From positions 1 to 64,000 of the forward strand of contig NZ_NSCM01000006.1 in the NCBI RefSeq assembly GCF_003287735.1: a DNA stretch of 64,000 nucleotides. Reading direction: 5' to 3'. The position numbers were made by a program, and so were the translations under genes. This DNA is from Photorhabdus bodei. Lineage in GTDB: Bacteria; Pseudomonadota; Gammaproteobacteria; Enterobacterales; Enterobacteriaceae. This document shows, one piece after another, positions 9,101 through 17,901 of the stretch (position 1 is its first letter; every line of letters begins with the position of its first letter). The notes under the pieces were generated by a model. That model made no database searches. It was not told the origin of the DNA and saw only the letters and a program-made list of their open reading frames with translations.

Positions 9101-12100
9101 TATCACCACTACGGTGGGGAATGGTTTAAGCGTGACGGCGGCGCATGGCGACTTGAATGTGAATACCAAAGTAGGTGACGGAGTTTCGGTCAACGCGGTG
9201 TGGGGTGAATATAACGTCAATACCAAAGTTGGAAATGGTCTCAATGTTGCGATCATGAAAGGCAAAGGTAATGCCAATATTCATATTGGCGATGGCCTGG
9301 GGATCAATGCCTCTTATGCCCGCAATAATGTGGCGATTAAGGTGGGTAATGGTGATTTCTACAGTCTTTCTATTGCAGAGAGCAACACACAAAGTAGTCA
9401 TCTCTCTTCTCTGTTTGAGAATATTAAACAAACTGTGTTCAATGTAGAGGGAAGCCAGGCGATTAATTATCTGATTCGTGGTGATGAGGCAAATACTTCT
9501 GGCGTCAATAAAGGTAGAGGGGCGATTAATTTAACCGAAGTTTCCGCCATTGATGGCTTCCAGATGGATAAAATTGATGAAGTGAGTTCGGATCTGGCGA
9601 ACAACTTGAGTGGTGCAATAACCCCGGTAGAAACGCCTGATATTAACGTTATTCAGAATGACTTGCAGATTGGAGATAATGTTGGTTCAGCTCAGGATCA
9701 GGCATCACCACACGCTGATGCGGTTGTCAGACATGCGAAGCAGAATAAAGCCGCGCAAAATGCGTTAAGCGATAAAGAAAAAGCGGAGATGAATCGTCAG
9801 CGTCTGGAACAAGAGAAAGATAAACAGCTTAAAACGATTTCAAAATCACAAGGCCAACTAGAATCAACCAATCAGGCTGCGCTGAATACCAATGGTCAAG
9901 TGCAACGTGATGCAATAAGTGAAGAGTCTAGGGGAGTCACGGAAGAACTATTCTCCCTGACTCAAGGTATGGGGGCGCTTAATAACTATGGAAATTATGA
10001 TGGTAAATCAGGTGATGAGTGGCGTAATCGGTTTGCTGGTGGATATCTGGATAATATCCAGAATAAATTAAATGATGCCAAACTTACTGCACAGAAAAAA
10101 TTAGCTGATGCACAGCAGCACTTTATTGATAAACGAGAAACAGTAATAACAGCCATTAAGAAATCAGAAGTAGGTTTCACGAAAAGCGCTGAGAATCTAG
10201 ATAATGCAGACGACGATATTGCAGACGCTGAGAAAAAAGCGGAGCAGAGAAAAGAAGAGGCATTATTACAGAAACAACGAGCCGATAAAGCGGTGAGTGA
10301 CGCCAATGCTGCGTATGAAAAAGCGAAACAGCGTGGTGAAAGTGATAGTACAGCGGCGCAAAATAAAGCGGCTCAGGCGCAGAAGAATGCAAAAAGCGTG
10401 AAACAGGCTGATAATGCTAAACCGGATCGCACTGGGGCAGCGGGCAGCGGTTTGTCTGGAAACGCTTATACACCGATTGAGGTGGAGAAATCGAAGAGTC
10501 ATATCGATCCTGCATCAAAAGCTGAACCTGACGGTTGGCTCAGTGAAGATCTGGCACTAACAGTAGAAGATTTGGCTGCTTTGAATAATGCGCAACAAGC
10601 AGTCAATCGGTTACAGCTTAATAAAGGGATGCGCTCAGAAAATACCGGTGCCTCGATCATGTCAATGTTTACCGAAACATCATCCGATGGCGCGGTGAAA
10701 TCAACTTTAAATAAATCCAGAGAATTAATCAGAAAAGCGCCGACGATTTCAGGTATTGATCTGCAAGGATTAGGGGGAAATAACCCTAGATCTCATTCTT
10801 CTGTACTTAAAAAATTAGAACTTATCTTACTGAAGAAGAATGATAAGCGGTTTATTGATTCGACTAAAAGACGTCTTGGTTCGATAAATACCGATTTGCC
10901 TAGTAAGGCGCTGGTGGCCGTGCGTGAGGCTTTTAACCGTACCGTCGAGCAGCCCGATGAACAGCATGTATTGCAGCTTGAACAAACATTGGCGCATTGG
11001 CAGCAGCATGATCCCAAGGAATTCACTCAACGTAGCAAGCTGGTGAAAAGCTTACGTTTTGAGATGGGTGAGCTGGTTGCTCACATTCAGGCCCAGAGAG
11101 CTGAGTCAGCCGGGATTTTGGGTATCACGGTGCCCCCTGAGCAGGTTGCGCAGTTTGGACAGCAGGTATCGTTCGATGGGATTGGCCGTGTGGTGGGCCT
11201 GAAAGGCGATATTGCACAAAGCGAAATTAATCGTCTCACTGATTTGCAAATTAAGCCATTAACCCAGACTAACTCTGTAGCAGAGCGGGAAGCACCTAAG
11301 ACAGAAAACGAAAGCCTTATCGTTTTCGTCAGCCGATTACAACAGGAAGCTATCCCAGCAGGCAAGCCGCTGATTGAACGTGCCAGAAAACTTTGGCTTA
11401 CCGGGCAAGTGACAAATGAAAAAACCAAAGAATTATTTAAGGATGCTGTTGCCCAGTTGCAAACATATCCTGAATTGCACACGCTGGCTCAACAGCTATT
11501 GACTGATGCCAACAGAGAGAAGGCTACTGGACAATATATTGATAACCTGTTTGGTCGCCATTTTGATTCTGAACTGGCTTATGAACTGGTGAAAACGGCT
11601 TCACCAGAGGCGAAAAATACCGCTGAACGAACAGGTAACTTCTTGGTAGAAGATTTTGAGCGGTGGATAGGTGATCTTTATCCTGAAGGCGAGAAACGTA
11701 ACGGGGCAATTGATAAAAAGATGAAATCTTTTGCCGAGGCTATTGATAAGGATTTTCGCCCTTGGTTCAGCCGGGTGCCTGAGGTGACGACATTCCTGGG
11801 CAAACCGGATTTTGACAATTTCAAAATCATGATGACTCAGGTTGATGATGGTTTCTCTGTGATTAAGGTGCCATTTCTGGCAGTAAAAATGGCGACCACA
11901 CCGGGAATGGGGATGGATGTTGCTGACTGGAAGAAAAAAGGGGATTCTTTCTATCTGAACGTGATCACCAAAGCTCGTTCAACCAGTACTGAACTGACTG
12001 CCGGGCCGAATGCGGAGGATGTTAAGTACAAAGTAAAAATTACGGAAAAGCAGACCAATGATTATGGCACGGCGTTGCCCTACCAACCTGCGAATAATAA

Positions 12101-15100
12101 ACATGACGACTTTTTGTATGGTAGAAAGGTCGCGGCAGGTCGAATCTTGACCCCCGGACGGGAAACTGCATTTGAGAGTAATGCATTGGCGCAAGGCCAG
12201 TCTGTGGTGACAGGAGCGTCTGGCTCGACCAATATCATGGTTCACCTCAATGACTATATTGCCAGCAAGCAACCCGACTTCTCAACCGGGCAGAGCTATC
12301 TCAATACGCTGGCGTTTTTGGTATTTGATGGTGGTCACTCTGTCAACGAAAGTCTGGTGGTTTATCAGGCATTACAAACAACTGATGAGGGAAAACGTAA
12401 ACAGATACTGAACAGCTACACGGCTAATTATCAGGATCTGGCAGATATTGCTGGGGAATCGGGTAAGGTGTGGGTCAATCAGGCGCTGGATAACGCGTTT
12501 AAAGAAACTCAAGAGTTTTATCAGAAGTATGCGGTGGTAAAACCACAAAGCCGCCCTGCGGTGGAAGACTTAGAGGGGTTATCTGGCAAAAATAAAGGGG
12601 TAGAACCGACTATTATCGGCGATAGTCATCTGAAAAAGTCCGTTGATGGTTGGCAAACGGTGGACGTAACGCCACAGACTGATGGTCGTGAAACCCGCTT
12701 TGCTGGTCAGATTATTCTTCAGATGGAAGATGACCCGATAGCCGCCAGAGCAGCCGCTAATCTGGCGGGTAAACACCCGGATTCCAGCGTGGTTATTCAA
12801 CTCGACGCCAACGGTAAATATCGTGTTGTTTATGGCGATCTGTCTAAATTATCAAATAAATTACGTTGGCAGGTTGTCGGTCATGGTCGTGATACGTCAG
12901 AGCAGAATAACATTCGTCTGAGTGGTTACAGCGCTGATGAATTGGCGACGAAACTAAATCAGTTTTATCAGGCGGCTAAGCTGGGCAAACAGGCCATCAG
13001 CAAACCCGATCACATCAGTCTGGTGGGGTGTTCACTGATGAGTGATGATAAACGGGATGGCTTTGCGCGTCGCTTTATTACTGAGTTGGATAAACAAGGT
13101 ATTCGCAGTGATGTGTCAGCCCGTAGTAGCGAAGTCGCGGTTGACGCAACAGGTCGTAAATTTACCCGTGACGAAAATAACCAATGGGTTAACAACTCGC
13201 CTGATAACAAAATCGTCTTGAGCTTGAATGCGGAGAATAAACTGATAACGCATACCGAACAGGTTCGTCGTGGTATTGCTGAAAGCGATATCGACTTCTC
13301 TAAAGTCGGGTATACGGAGGCTGATTTGGTTACCAAAGGGGAAATTGCAGATAACACAGAAACTTTCATTGAGCCGCAAAAGCGTGAAAAGGTTAATTCC
13401 AACGATAACTCGCATCGTCAGCTCAGTTACTCCGGTAATATCCAAGTAGATGTAGGTGAAGGAGAGTTTACGGCGCTGAATTGGGGAACCTCGAACGTCG
13501 GCATTAAAGTGGGAACCGGTGGTTTCAAATCTCTGGCTTTCGGTGACAACAATGTGATGGTTCATATTGGTCATGGTGATAGCAAACATAGCTTTGATAT
13601 AGGCGGTTATCAGGCGCTTGAAGGTGCGCAGATGTTTATCGGTAATCGTAATGTCAGCTTCAATCAAGGACGCAGTAATGACTTGATTGTGATGATGGAT
13701 AAATCTATCCCAACGCCACCGCTGGTCAATCCATTTGATGGTGCTGCCCGTATTGCTGATGTATTGAAAGGTATTGCCCGTTCCGGTGACACGCAGGATT
13801 GGTTAGCGGCACAAGATCAGCAATGGACCATGGCCGGCGCGAGGAAATTTGTGCGTGATATGTCTGGTTTAGACCAAACCAGTAGCGTGGATTACAAAAC
13901 GCTGCTTAATTTGGACTCGCAACATGAACGTAGCAGCCGTGGTTTGCAATATGACGCCGAATCAGCCCTGAATAAGAAATTTAATCAGTGGTTAGGTGAA
14001 AATGGCAATAGCATTGAAATGGGCAAAATGAGCCGGGCAGATAAACTCCGTCAGGCTAATCAGAAGCTGGCCTTCAACTTTGCTGTTGGCGGACGTGGCG
14101 CTGATATTCAGGTTACGACCGGCAACTGGAACTTTACGTTCGGTGACAATATTCAGTCAATTTTGGATACCAATCTGGGTTCACTGTTTGGTCTGATGAC
14201 CCAGCAATACTCGGCAACGGGTATGGCGAAAACAACCTTCACCTATACCTTGCAGGATTTACCGCGTCAGCTTCAGAATAAGCTGCTTGGCCGATTATCG
14301 GAGGTGGGTGCGGATACCACCTTGGCGGATATTTTTGGTGTGGACTACACCGCGGATGGCCGTATTGTTTCCCGCACGGGCAAGCCTGTTGATGGCGAGG
14401 CTATGCTAAAAGAGATGCTGGAAGTGATAAGGGAATTTAGCGGTGATCAACTGGCAGCCTTCACCAACCCGGAGAAATTGCTGGAGAGTTTGAAGGCCGG
14501 CATCAATGCGGGAGAAGATGGGGTCAGGGCATTTGCGGAAAATCATGGTTTGAAAGAGAAAGCGCCCGATAAAAATCAGGAACAAGGCGCTGTGGTGAGC
14601 ATTAACGGAAATAGCGCTCAAGCTAATAGCAACGCGGAACGTGCATTTGGCTTTAATTTGCCTAACCTGTTTGCAACGATGTTTAGCGTAAATAAGCAAG
14701 AAGAGATGAAGTCGTTAGTGGCTAACCTGAAAGAAAACTTGACAGCGGATCTGCTCAATATGAAGCAGAAAGCCTTTGATTTCCTGCGTAATAGTGGTCA
14801 TTTGCAAGGGGATGGCGATATCCATGTCTCGTTGGGGAACTATAACTTCAACTGGGGCGGTGACGGTAAAGATCTTGGCGCTTATCTGGGTGATAACAAC
14901 AACTTCTGGGGCGGGCGCGGTGATGATGTTTATTACTCACTAGGCACATCCAATATCTTTACTGGCGGTGAAGGCAATGATCTGGGCGTTCTCATGGGGC
15001 GTGAAAACTGGATGTTTGGCGGAAATGGCGATGATACCGCCGTGGTGGCCGGACGGATTAACCATGTCTTTATGGGCGAAGGCAATGACCAGACGTTTGT

Positions 15101-15914
15101 TTTTGGTGAAGGCGGCCTGATTGATGCGGGTAATGGACGGGATTACGTCGTGACTTCCGGTAACTATAACCGGGTGGATGCTGGGGCAGGTCAGGACTAC
15201 ACGGTGACCATCGGCAATAACAACCGGGTTGATTTAGGTGAAGGCAATGACTTTGCCAGAGTGTTTGGTAATGACAACCGGATTGATGGTTATTCCGGCA
15301 ATGATACGATTAAGCTGATGGGCTACCATGCGATGATTAATGGCGGAGAAGGCGATGATCACTTGATAGCCGCTGCGATCTCGAAGTTCAGCCAGTTTAA
15401 CGGCGGTGAGGGTCAGGATTTGTTAGTGCTGGGCGGTTATCAGAACAGCTTCCAGGGGGGAGCAGGTGTCGATAGCTTTGTGGTCGGCGCAGAAGTGATT
15501 GATAACCGGGTTAACGATATCAACGCAGAAGATATGATCTTGTTTAACGGTGTTGACTGGAAAGACTTATGGTTCCAGCGCAGTGGATATGATTTGGTGC
15601 TGTCAGTGAACCGTCATACTCAGGACAACACGGCTCAGGGGATCTTTGAATCGGTGGGTTCAGTTACCTTTAATGATTACTTTAATGGTCATCGTGCCAA
15701 ATTAGTGACGCAGATGGGGGATAAAGACAAATCAGGCGAGCATGAATTTACGGCACTTTCTGACAATGCGGTTGATTCATTGATTCAGGCAATGAGTAGT
15801 TTTTCCCCGACAGTGGGCGATAATGGTTTTATTGAAAGTCTGGACAGTAAGGCGAGAGTTGCTGTTGCCGCGGCATGGACCGATGTCACTATTGGTAAGG
15901 GGAAATTTGCCTAA
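6180..15914 (+). CDS. Main open frame of the MARTX toxin, 3,244 aa
   Basis: The long frame left after the premature stop. It starts at the first in-frame ATG but has no clear ribosome-binding site, and repeat coding is already under way upstream of it. Residues about 280-1060 are B repeats. Residues 1180-1440 include two Lys/Glu/Ala-rich coiled coils. Residues about 1500-2150 are a predicted effector region that I could not assign. It has a conserved-looking GGHSVNES motif around nt 12330. Residues 2165-2360 are the cysteine protease domain, with His at 12882-12884 (VVGHGRD) and Cys at 13029-13031 (LVGCSL). It is activated by inositol hexakisphosphate in known MARTX toxins. Repeats such as GG.GDD and GEGNDL follow to about residue 3100. 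Without its N-terminal repeats, secretion or delivery is doubtful. Confidence 0.8.
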   Translation: MGEDSDSYNKALGYASAEKIVLITAKMGVQKPQQVTAIKSTIEPNTYLFAFADGKYTKISKVQLKNDPKTDKLSYYATSWRKNGNQLKNLATENISLENGYDDISNDGDYRLFNLIFEHHQPVTIQHIVEEDLRENQWVTYASGTTAKAEDIKLIDAKMHGRSIHSNGSVLDVSAVKSNRLSNAYVYAKYVESYTKVVVVELKNDDKTGELKYYASAWYKAGDHTRDLSNEDFSRANGYSSMEVGGYSLTNLKYQVDTVRRVSEHLEHIEEYSRQELVKSSSGIGDSSGDVNFSGMGGGNLIKSSVINGNVNFEGDGIANVILHSSRSGNTHFEGAGAANIIEKSGMDGNLTFRGAGLANVLVHQGRSGEMDVYAGGAANVLVRVGNGRYLAHLLAIGNISIHQGNGDSRVIMLGGYNTHTQIGEGSANWLGAGGFNVMTRKGRGSISSLLLGGVNVLTKLGGGNLVSGMLGGANIITHITGDNEISDTTAIALGGANILTKKGGGDVVALMGGGANVLTHIGHGSTTGVMLGGANILTKVGNGDTTGIMLGIGNVLTHVGDYQTLGVMGAAGNIFTKVGDGTAIAAMIGAGNIFTHVGKGDAWALMGGLGNIFTKVGDGKALALMVAAGNVFTHVGDGMSVALMLAKGNIATKVGNGTTLAAMIGEANVMTHVGNGSTFAAMIGQGNILTKAGNDLALGLMVGEANIYSHVGDGTSIGLLAGKLNVMTKVGDGTTLAAMFGEANIMTHYGQGLTGVLALGKANIVTKMGKGFMGVVAAAEANVVTHMGASTTAAVLLGKGNILTKEGNGTTVGLLISDVGNIMTHIGDGTTVGFAKGKANIITKVGEGTGINAVWGEANILTHVGDGDRYNFAKGKANIITKVGGMREVTVVQGDANIITHVGNGDDYTGAWGKANVITKVGDGNNVVLAKADDNIVTQVGNGDSFNALWSKGNIVTKVGDGMQVTAAKGKANITTTVGNGLSVTAAHGDLNVNTKVGDGVSVNAVWGEYNVNTKVGNGLNVAIMKGKGNANIHIGDGLGINASYARNNVAIKVGNGDFYSLSIAESNTQSSHLSSLFENIKQTVFNVEGSQAINYLIRGDEANTSGVNKGRGAINLTEVSAIDGFQMDKIDEVSSDLANNLSGAITPVETPDINVIQNDLQIGDNVGSAQDQASPHADAVVRHAKQNKAAQNALSDKEKAEMNRQRLEQEKDKQLKTISKSQGQLESTNQAALNTNGQVQRDAISEESRGVTEELFSLTQGMGALNNYGNYDGKSGDEWRNRFAGGYLDNIQNKLNDAKLTAQKKLADAQQHFIDKRETVITAIKKSEVGFTKSAENLDNADDDIADAEKKAEQRKEEALLQKQRADKAVSDANAAYEKAKQRGESDSTAAQNKAAQAQKNAKSVKQADNAKPDRTGAAGSGLSGNAYTPIEVEKSKSHIDPASKAEPDGWLSEDLALTVEDLAALNNAQQAVNRLQLNKGMRSENTGASIMSMFTETSSDGAVKSTLNKSRELIRKAPTISGIDLQGLGGNNPRSHSSVLKKLELILLKKNDKRFIDSTKRRLGSINTDLPSKALVAVREAFNRTVEQPDEQHVLQLEQTLAHWQQHDPKEFTQRSKLVKSLRFEMGELVAHIQAQRAESAGILGITVPPEQVAQFGQQVSFDGIGRVVGLKGDIAQSEINRLTDLQIKPLTQTNSVAEREAPKTENESLIVFVSRLQQEAIPAGKPLIERARKLWLTGQVTNEKTKELFKDAVAQLQTYPELHTLAQQLLTDANREKATGQYIDNLFGRHFDSELAYELVKTASPEAKNTAERTGNFLVEDFERWIGDLYPEGEKRNGAIDKKMKSFAEAIDKDFRPWFSRVPEVTTFLGKPDFDNFKIMMTQVDDGFSVIKVPFLAVKMATTPGMGMDVADWKKKGDSFYLNVITKARSTSTELTAGPNAEDVKYKVKITEKQTNDYGTALPYQPANNKHDDFLYGRKVAAGRILTPGRETAFESNALAQGQSVVTGASGSTNIMVHLNDYIASKQPDFSTGQSYLNTLAFLVFDGGHSVNESLVVYQALQTTDEGKRKQILNSYTANYQDLADIAGESGKVWVNQALDNAFKETQEFYQKYAVVKPQSRPAVEDLEGLSGKNKGVEPTIIGDSHLKKSVDGWQTVDVTPQTDGRETRFAGQIILQMEDDPIAARAAANLAGKHPDSSVVIQLDANGKYRVVYGDLSKLSNKLRWQVVGHGRDTSEQNNIRLSGYSADELATKLNQFYQAAKLGKQAISKPDHISLVGCSLMSDDKRDGFARRFITELDKQGIRSDVSARSSEVAVDATGRKFTRDENNQWVNNSPDNKIVLSLNAENKLITHTEQVRRGIAESDIDFSKVGYTEADLVTKGEIADNTETFIEPQKREKVNSNDNSHRQLSYSGNIQVDVGEGEFTALNWGTSNVGIKVGTGGFKSLAFGDNNVMVHIGHGDSKHSFDIGGYQALEGAQMFIGNRNVSFNQGRSNDLIVMMDKSIPTPPLVNPFDGAARIADVLKGIARSGDTQDWLAAQDQQWTMAGARKFVRDMSGLDQTSSVDYKTLLNLDSQHERSSRGLQYDAESALNKKFNQWLGENGNSIEMGKMSRADKLRQANQKLAFNFAVGGRGADIQVTTGNWNFTFGDNIQSILDTNLGSLFGLMTQQYSATGMAKTTFTYTLQDLPRQLQNKLLGRLSEVGADTTLADIFGVDYTADGRIVSRTGKPVDGEAMLKEMLEVIREFSGDQLAAFTNPEKLLESLKAGINAGEDGVRAFAENHGLKEKAPDKNQEQGAVVSINGNSAQANSNAERAFGFNLPNLFATMFSVNKQEEMKSLVANLKENLTADLLNMKQKAFDFLRNSGHLQGDGDIHVSLGNYNFNWGGDGKDLGAYLGDNNNFWGGRGDDVYYSLGTSNIFTGGEGNDLGVLMGRENWMFGGNGDDTAVVAGRINHVFMGEGNDQTFVFGEGGLIDAGNGRDYVVTSGNYNRVDAGAGQDYTVTIGNNNRVDLGEGNDFARVFGNDNRIDGYSGNDTIKLMGYHAMINGGEGDDHLIAAAISKFSQFNGGEGQDLLVLGGYQNSFQGGAGVDSFVVGAEVIDNRVNDINAEDMILFNGVDWKDLWFQRSGYDLVLSVNRHTQDNTAQGIFESVGSVTFNDYFNGHRAKLVTQMGDKDKSGEHEFTALSDNAVDSLIQAMSSFSPTVGDNGFIESLDSKARVAVAAAWTDVTIGKGKFA

Positions 15915-15954
15915 TTAGCTCGCTGTAAATCAGTAGAATAATTGTCGTAGAAAT

Positions 15955-15988
15955 AAAAATAGCTCACAGAAATGTGGGCTATTTTTTT
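15955..15988 (+). terminator. Terminator after the MARTX gene
   Basis: AAAATAGCTCACA and TGTGGGCTATTTT pair around a GAAA loop and are followed by further T residues. The hairpin begins about 40 bp after the stop codon at 15912-15914. Confidence 0.85.
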
Positions 15989-16172
15989 GTGAAGTTTTAG
16001 TTGGTAATTATTTCTGAGTTTTATTTGTTAATGTGGAATTTATTATAAGAATGTAAGAAGCAATAATATTTCTGATTGTTTTAATGAATTGTTTATTTCG
16101 ATGGTGTATTGGGATTTTTTTGGTGGATATATGTAATGCTATTATTTTTGAGGTGGTGTCGGTTTATTTTGC

Positions 16173-16300
16173 TATACCCGTCATCTTTCAAGTTGCTTCT
16201 TTGTTGGCTGCACTCACTCACCCCGGTCACATAGTTCTCTATGCTCCCGGGGATTCGCTCCCTTGCCGCCGCGATGCATCTTGAAATCCATAGGGTATAT
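16173..16300. repeat. ERIC element
   Basis: A 128-bp palindromic element running TATACCCGTCATCTTTCAAG through CACCCCGGTCACATAG and GCTCCCGGGGATTCGCTC to CATAGGGTATAT. It is nearly identical to the copies at 17185, 26288 and 57540 and inverted relative to the copy at 2080. It lies between the toxin terminator and the fourth fibre gene. Confidence 0.85.
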
Positions 16301-16435
16301 ACTTTCTTTAATAATATAATGATTAAAATATATTCATTGCTTGTTTTTATATTAATGTTATCTTTGTGTTTGAATGTTTCTATGTAAATAAGTTTTTAGT
16401 AAATGAAATCTATTATTTTTTTGTAAGGGGAATAA

Positions 16436-17032
16436 ATGAGTAATAAGAATGATTTTAAAGCATTTTCTATTGGTAATAACGCTAATGTAGTCAGTCAAGA
16501 AAGATACGAAGAAAGTCAGAATTTACAAACTGGGTTTCCTCCAGAAGGTATTACTACTCATATGTTAAATAAGGCATTACGACAATCATCAACAATAGCC
16601 TCTGTCGTGGCTAATTTTATGTCCACGCAGTGTGGAAAGGATGTTTTGGATAATGGTGATTTGACAACACTTAATAAGACTTTTGCTGATTCATTAGAGT
16701 GTCACGCGAACAAAAAATTCCCCGGTAGTTTATCTCATAATGGTTATCAACAACTGCCGGGCGGATTAATACTTCAATGGGGAAGACATAATTTTACTCC
16801 ATTAGCGATAAACAAAGTTATTTTACCAACACCGTTTAAGCATGGTTGTCTGAAGGTTTTTATGTCACCTGTTGGTGATTGGATATTTCCGATGTCAGCA
16901 GCACCTAACGGGACATTGAATACTTTTAACTCTTGGGTTGCCGCGCGAACGATTAATGCTTATGGAAGTGAAATCAGGTTATCTGTTAATGATACTTATG
17001 TATATGGAGATTATTTCGCAATCGGTTATTAA
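16436..17032 (+). CDS. Phage-type tail fibre protein, 198 aa (plus-strand paralogue)
   Basis: The fourth fibre paralogue, facing away from the toxin gene. It has the common anchor domain (KNDFKAFSIGNNANVVSQERYEESQNLQTGFPPEGIT, residues about 4-40, and ALRQSSTIASVVANF). Most of the collar is missing. It runs directly into a tip domain beginning GYQQLPGGLILQWG near residue 107 and ending YFAIGY. This tip is a different version of the same fold family as in the 275- and 237-residue copies. A clear ribosome-binding site (AAGGGGA) precedes the ATG. No assembly gene follows, and a terminator comes directly after. The MARTX gene is thus bracketed by related fibre genes on both sides. Confidence 0.82.
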   Translation: MSNKNDFKAFSIGNNANVVSQERYEESQNLQTGFPPEGITTHMLNKALRQSSTIASVVANFMSTQCGKDVLDNGDLTTLNKTFADSLECHANKKFPGSLSHNGYQQLPGGLILQWGRHNFTPLAINKVILPTPFKHGCLKVFMSPVGDWIFPMSAAPNGTLNTFNSWVAARTINAYGSEIRLSVNDTYVYGDYFAIGY

Positions 17033-17054
17033 TTAATAATTGAAAAATAAAAAT

Positions 17055-17085
17055 AAGCCGAATTTATTTCGGCTTTATTTGTTTT
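17055..17085 (+). terminator. Terminator after fibre gene
   Basis: AAGCCGAA-TTTAT-TTCGGCTT stem-loop (17055-17075) followed by TATTTGTTTTATTTT, starting 23 bp after the stop codon. Confidence 0.88.
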
Positions 17086-17184
17086 ATTTTAAAATATATT
17101 ATGTGAATTGATTTTGGCTATATTACAGTGACAGAAAGTAGATAAAATGGTCTCCGATATGTTTTCAGTGGAATGATAAGTAAA

Positions 17185-17312
17185 TATACCCGTCATCTTT
17201 CAAGTTGCCTCTTTGTTGGCTGCAATCACTCACCCCGGTCACATCGTTATCTATGCTCCCGGGGATTCGCTCCCTTGCCGTCGCGATCCATCTTGAAATC
17301 CATAGGGTATAT
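17185..17312. repeat. ERIC element
   Basis: Another near-identical ERIC copy in the same orientation as 16173-16300. It ends about 65 bp before tadA and could be transcribed with its leader. Together with the terminator at 17055 it accounts for most of the 344-bp gap before tadA. Confidence 0.85.
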
Positions 17313-17367
17313 ATCTGGAAAATAGGTAAAACAAATCGTTATAATTGTCCCTGATGTAATCAAATGA

Positions 17368-17886
<519 letters not shown>

Positions 17887-17901
17887 ATATACCCTATGGA
17901 T
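17887..17901. repeat. Possible ERIC end remnant
   Basis: Fifteen bases (TATACCCTATGGATT) match the terminal sequence of the ERIC copies in inverted orientation and lie between two convergent stop codons. It may be a solo terminus left after deletion, or chance similarity. Confidence 0.3.

Larger units (their letters stand above)
5327..15914 (+). pseudogene. rtxA: MARTX family giant toxin gene, disrupted near the N-terminus
   Basis: Read as one gene this spans about 3,530 codons and has full MARTX architecture. The N-terminus (KSSNRSAEFFFTGKYDDDDG) and glycine-rich A repeats are followed by a long series of 20-residue B repeats of the form ANI.THVG.G / ANI.TKVG.G (about 7000-9350). Then come a coiled-coil/effector region, a cysteine protease domain and C-terminal glycine/aspartate repeats. 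Two lesions interrupt it. An extra base at about 5855 moves the frame from 2 to 3: RTWHDRY is followed in the new frame by QGSKGNVIF. TAA at 6087-6089 falls inside a repeat (GNIEF-stop-GAGGYN). Homologous repeat coding continues through both. No rtxC, rtxB, rtxD or rtxE gene is in the window. Start chosen at ATG 5327 with AAGGGA before it. Confidence 0.85.

Noticed and set aside
7017..9431. Several open frames of 60-140 codons on the minus strand within the MARTX repeats
   Set aside because: They are antisense shadows of the repetitive glycine-rich coding sequence, have no ribosome-binding sites, and their composition simply mirrors the repeats.
16084..16284. 66-codon plus-strand frame after the toxin terminator
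   Set aside because: Its C-terminal half is ERIC sequence and it has no supporting ribosome-binding site.
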